DNA of 64,000 nt from a bacterium D16-50 (GTDB lineage: Bacteria > Bacillota > Clostridia > Lachnospirales > Lachnospiraceae): assembly GCA_003612485.1 (NCBI GenBank), contig RAZA01000025.1, positions 1 through 64,000 of the forward strand, written 5' to 3'. A program made the position numbers and the translations under genes. Shown here piece after piece: positions 60,978-64,000 of this stretch. Every line of letters begins with the position of its first letter. Position 1 is the first letter of the stretch. The notes beneath the pieces are model-generated. The model was not told the origin of the DNA. It was given only the letters and a program-made list of their open reading frames with translations, and searched no databases.

Positions 60978-62479
60978 CCTTTCCTCCTTCTGCCGAAATC
61001 CTCCCGCAGTATCTTGTTGTACTGTCCCAGAAACCAGCTTATGATGCCATGGGTATTGTCGTTGTGCCGCCCGTGGAGTCCCTTCCCATATGCCTGCACG
61101 CCGCCTGACTGCAGGTGGGAGAGCAAGGTTTCGTAGGCGTCCGGATCATAGTCGTCCTCTATCATATAGGCAACGGCAAACTTGGAATTCCCCCAGTCCG
61201 CAGCCTGAAATTTCTTCCAGAACTTCTCGTTCAGTCTCTCCACGGCCTCTTTTCCCAGCCCGCCGCTCTGGGCGTACAGGACGTCCAGTGAAGTAGGAAA
61301 GCCGCCGGGACGCAGGTGCTTCTCATTGGCCGCAACATTCCCGATACTGGCCAGCGGCTTGCCCACGATCATGGCGTGAGGGCGGATATCGCATCCATAA
61401 TAAATGGCCCCGAAGGTTCCCATGGAAAGTCCGGACAGGATCACCTGATCCGGAGTAAATCCCAGTTCCTCCATATGCTTCCTGATGGCTTCTATAAACA
61501 GCTGCTCATAGGCCGCAGATCCCATGTAAAACCCGCCGCCCTCCAGCCTCGGCTCTGCCAGCAAAAGGAAAGGGCATCCAAGACCCTTCATCATATAATA
61601 TCCCTCAAACCCCTGTAAGGTCTTGTATCCGGAGAAATACACATTCAGGGGAGGCTTAAGGTCTCCCGGCTCAAAATAGCAGAATGCCTCTTCCCTGTCG
61701 GCTGTCACATACCGCTCTCCCCCCGGCAGGAAATATCCATGGCTCCCTCTGGAAATCCGCTTGTGCAGAGCGGTCAGCCACAGTCTGCCCCTGCCTCTGG
61801 CCCTGACCGAAACAAAGAAAGTACCGTCCCCCTTGTCACACACCACCTGAACCACCTGCTCCAGATCCCGTTCTCCCAATTCCCACTGCTCCAGCACATC
61901 AGAAGGGCTTCCGGCAGCAAAGAGGATCAGCACAAGACGGATCTCCACCTCAGGATCCTTGTCATACTCCAGCCAGAAATCTATCGTCTGGCCTCTGGGC
62001 ACGGGGCTGTTGTAACGCCAGTAGGCAACCTGACGGAACCTATCCCCGAAATCGTCCTCCAACAGCACATTCCGGTTTCCGTTCCACTTTACTTTTCCCC
62101 GAAATTTCTGGGCCACGGCTATATCCCGCAGGCTGAATTTCTCACCGTAGGGCCGTGAATAGTAGTACTTGCATTCCTCCAGAAGGAATCTCTGGATATC
62201 CGGTCCGGCGATCTGTCGGGCCTTCCTGCTGCGGCAGAGCCACTCTGTCCCGTTTTTCATCTCCACCTTGTCTGTCACAAAAAGCGTATAGGCCTTCACC
62301 GCCTGAAAGAGCAGCCCTATCTCCTCTTCCAGAGGATTCCTGTCCAGAAAAAACATATCGTATGGCTTTTCGGGAAGCTCCTGAAAGACATCCGCATGAT
62401 CCAGAGACACGTTGTTGGGAACGGTATAGATCTCCCTCCAGTCTTCCTCCCCCAGTTGTAAGATTCGTACTTCATCCAA
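60974..62479 (-). CDS. asp2: Accessory Sec system protein Asp2 (GlcNAc O-acetyltransferase type)
   Basis: Asp2 is required for export and in S. gordonii O-acetylates GlcNAc on the adhesin. The 501-residue product keeps the alpha/beta-hydrolase nucleophile S352 (LSGLSMGTFGAIYYG), E441 (MIEDDYDPDAYE) and H472 (GRHND), in the same order and spacing as S362, E452, H482 of S. gordonii Asp2. The start is most likely TTG 62479, overlapping the asp1 stop by 8 nt (LDEVRILQLGEEDWREIY); the open frame goes on to 62566 inside asp1. The nearest SD-like GGAGG is 12 nt away, so the start is less sure than the identity. Confidence 0.93.
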   Translation of the reverse strand: MDEVRILQLGEEDWREIYTVPNNVSLDHADVFQELPEKPYDMFFLDRNPLEEEIGLLFQAVKAYTLFVTDKVEMKNGTEWLCRSRKARQIAGPDIQRFLLEECKYYYSRPYGEKFSLRDIAVAQKFRGKVKWNGNRNVLLEDDFGDRFRQVAYWRYNSPVPRGQTIDFWLEYDKDPEVEIRLVLILFAAGSPSDVLEQWELGERDLEQVVQVVCDKGDGTFFVSVRARGRGRLWLTALHKRISRGSHGYFLPGGERYVTADREEAFCYFEPGDLKPPLNVYFSGYKTLQGFEGYYMMKGLGCPFLLLAEPRLEGGGFYMGSAAYEQLFIEAIRKHMEELGFTPDQVILSGLSMGTFGAIYYGCDIRPHAMIVGKPLASIGNVAANEKHLRPGGFPTSLDVLYAQSGGLGKEAVERLNEKFWKKFQAADWGNSKFAVAYMIEDDYDPDAYETLLSHLQSGGVQAYGKGLHGRHNDNTHGIISWFLGQYNKILREDFGRRRKG

Positions 62480-64000
62480 CGCTGTCCATGACCTCCCTCC
62501 ACATCTCCAGCAGCCGCGCGGTGGTATACTCCCTGCCGATCTCATAGGAATATACTCTGGCCTCATTCCAGTGCTTCAGCCCATTCAGATAATAGTCCAG
62601 CGCCTTTGGCAGGCGCTCCAGTCTGTCAAGCACAATGCCGTTTCCTCCGTGTTCCACAAAGTCCGTTCTTTTCCGCACGATCTGGGGAATCCCGAAGCTG
62701 ACGGCATTGATCTGCAGGTACAGCTCCGGGATCTTTCGCAGATCCACAAGCAGCCACTGTTCCCGCATACATTTGCTCACAGACAGTTCATCCACGCATT
62801 GTTCCGGAAAGAAACGAACGGGAATCCTCCCTTCTTCCTCCAGATTATTCTCCGAGACCTTTTCATCCTCTGTCTCCGCCGCCCATTCCTCGGGCATACC
62901 GGCCTCTCCCAGTTCTCTGCGAACCTGTTCCAGAAGCGTTCTTTTTCTGTCATATCTGGCTTCTCTGGTAAAAAGATGAATCCGCACATTTTCCTTCTGG
63001 GGAAGGTATTTTCCCAATAGCCGTATGGATGCTTTGAACGTTTCACTGTCCAGCCCGTCCACCGGCATCAAGAGTTTCTGGACGCCTGCCTGCAGGCTGG
63101 TTCCCTCGTCCGCTCTGGTATCATAGGGGGGAATGGCTGTCAGACGGCCCGCCGCCATGGGGGCCTGCCCTTGTATGATCTGTGCAGCCTCTCTGGAATC
63201 TGCCACCACAAAGTCCGCGTCCCGGATCATCTCCAATACCATAGGGTCGTTCCAGTCCTTGTACCTGTCCTGAAAAAATGACAGAATCTTCTTCCTGCCC
63301 TTCAAAACCCTGCCCAAAAGACCTGCATGAAGGCCTTGCATTGCCACGCAGAAAATATCGCCGGAATCCGTCAACGCCAGATAGGATCCAAGCACTTCAT
63401 GGATAACCTGCCCTATATTGTCATAGTTCATCCTCGAAAACCGCCTTGTATGCCACTCTCCTCCGTACTCCAGCACATAATCCGGACACTTCCCGTTGAT
63501 CTCCACATGTCCGTCCGCCTGATAACATCGCAGCTTCCAGGTTCCGTTCTCACATAGATAATTCCGGTAGACGGGAGCGCCATCCTCGTACAGTATGGTA
63601 CTGGAAATGAATCCCCTGTCATCATAGAGGTTGCGGCGGTGTACGATCCCCTTCCTATACATCTCTACCCAGATGGGATTCCCGTCCTCGCCAAAATCAA
63701 TCTGGGCATATTTCTCATTGCCCAGCATTGCTACCACTACAAATGGTGAGTAAAAAAATTCTATCCCTTCCGGCCATTTTAAGTCATGGAATGACCATAC
63801 CCTCATCTTTTTGCGCCGAATCTCCTGTATCGCGTCGAAACAAGACCAGTACGGCGCCCGATATACCCCTTGCCTATGAAGGAAATGCCGGAAATTCGGT
63901 GCGGCTCCCAGAATCATAATGCGGTATTCGTAGGCCCCGCTGCGGTGAAACAGCTGGATCTGCTTCACTGTGTCGTCAAATTCCGTATGGGTCCGCCTCA
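62472..64000 (-). CDS. asp1: Accessory Sec system protein Asp1 (5' end beyond the window)
   Basis: Asp1 has a GT-B-like fold without transferase activity and forms the Asp1-2-3 complex. At least 509 codons are visible, with EFDDTVKQIQLFHRSGAYEYRIMILG at the right edge, PNFRHFLHRQGVYRAPYWSCFDAIQE, FFYSPFVVVAML, the beta-domain MYRKGIVHRRNLYDDRGFISSTILYED and a C-terminal half ending INAVSFGIPQIVRKRTDFVEHGGNGIVL. The GTG at 63968 lies inside the conserved FDD...Q-x-x-x-F motif and no stop precedes it to 64000, so the true start is beyond the window. secY2 may lie upstream. Confidence 0.93.
   Translation of the reverse strand, partial: RRTHTEFDDTVKQIQLFHRSGAYEYRIMILGAAPNFRHFLHRQGVYRAPYWSCFDAIQEIRRKKMRVWSFHDLKWPEGIEFFYSPFVVVAMLGNEKYAQIDFGEDGNPIWVEMYRKGIVHRRNLYDDRGFISSTILYEDGAPVYRNYLCENGTWKLRCYQADGHVEINGKCPDYVLEYGGEWHTRRFSRMNYDNIGQVIHEVLGSYLALTDSGDIFCVAMQGLHAGLLGRVLKGRKKILSFFQDRYKDWNDPMVLEMIRDADFVVADSREAAQIIQGQAPMAAGRLTAIPPYDTRADEGTSLQAGVQKLLMPVDGLDSETFKASIRLLGKYLPQKENVRIHLFTREARYDRKRTLLEQVRRELGEAGMPEEWAAETEDEKVSENNLEEEGRIPVRFFPEQCVDELSVSKCMREQWLLVDLRKIPELYLQINAVSFGIPQIVRKRTDFVEHGGNGIVLDRLERLPKALDYYLNGLKHWNEARVYSYEIGREYTTARLLEMWREVMDSVG

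Overview
The window reads as chromosome from a Gram-positive anaerobe of the class Clostridia, most likely a fairly GC-rich member of the Lachnospiraceae. This is inferred from the gene families and their order: t6A genes interleaved with rimI and RNase Z, an FMN-riboswitch-controlled RibU, YtrA-type GntR with ABC genes, a DUF975 protein, a SprA-like protein, strong Shine-Dalgarno sites, and promoters of TTGACA-17-TATAAT type. No phage, insertion sequence, rRNA or CRISPR array is visible.

Layout, left to right. 0.1-7.1 kb: two tRNA-Ser genes and a minus-strand housekeeping run (ycxB-like, tsaE, tsaB, rimI, a zinc-ribbon protein, rnz, a membrane-anchored protein, tsaD, ispD). 7.1-8.5 kb: a plus-strand FMN riboswitch, terminator and ribU. 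8.5-14.2 kb: a GNAT remnant, an unknown gene, and a MarR regulator with a heterodimeric ABC exporter behind twin palindromic operators. 14.3-24.6 kb: tex with an unusual low-complexity insert, three small plus-strand genes, a sialidase-like protein, prfB with a programmed +1 frameshift, and the general secA. 24.7-28.5 kb: a GntR/ABC/permease operon with a palindrome over its -10 box, next to a 16-17 bp tandem array. 28.5-34.7 kb: NUDIX, MATE, two conserved proteins of unknown role (one FliD-like at its C-terminus), an orphan LytTR regulator and a HerA/YjgR-type ATPase.

34.8-41.3 kb is a dlt-like operon: an adenylating enzyme, a carrier protein, an MBOAT acyltransferase, an SGNH/DltD-like protein and an AsnB-type amidotransferase behind one strong promoter. 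It probably builds an acyl or aminoacyl modification of a surface polymer. The adenylation pocket and the SGNH nucleophile differ from textbook Dlt proteins. 41.3-46.8 kb holds a lipoprotein, an Asp/Glu racemase, a very repetitive membrane-anchored transglutaminase-like protein and a TIM-barrel isomerase.

46.9 kb to the right edge is the most striking part: an accessory Sec (aSec) export and protein-glycosylation island, all minus strand and tightly packed. Transcription order is asp1 (running off the window), asp2, asp3, secA2, two GtfA-family transferases, a Gtf3-like transferase, gtfA-gtfB, a third gtfB-like gene, and a second gtfA-gtfB. In streptococci and staphylococci such systems glycosylate serine-rich-repeat adhesins in the cytoplasm and export them through SecA2/SecY2 with Asp1-3. 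Here the glycosylation module is expanded: four GtfA-like, three GtfB-like and one Gtf3-like gene. The two gtfAB pairs share an identical 22-nt overlap. Neither secY2 nor an adhesin substrate is in the window; they are expected beyond position 64000 or elsewhere.
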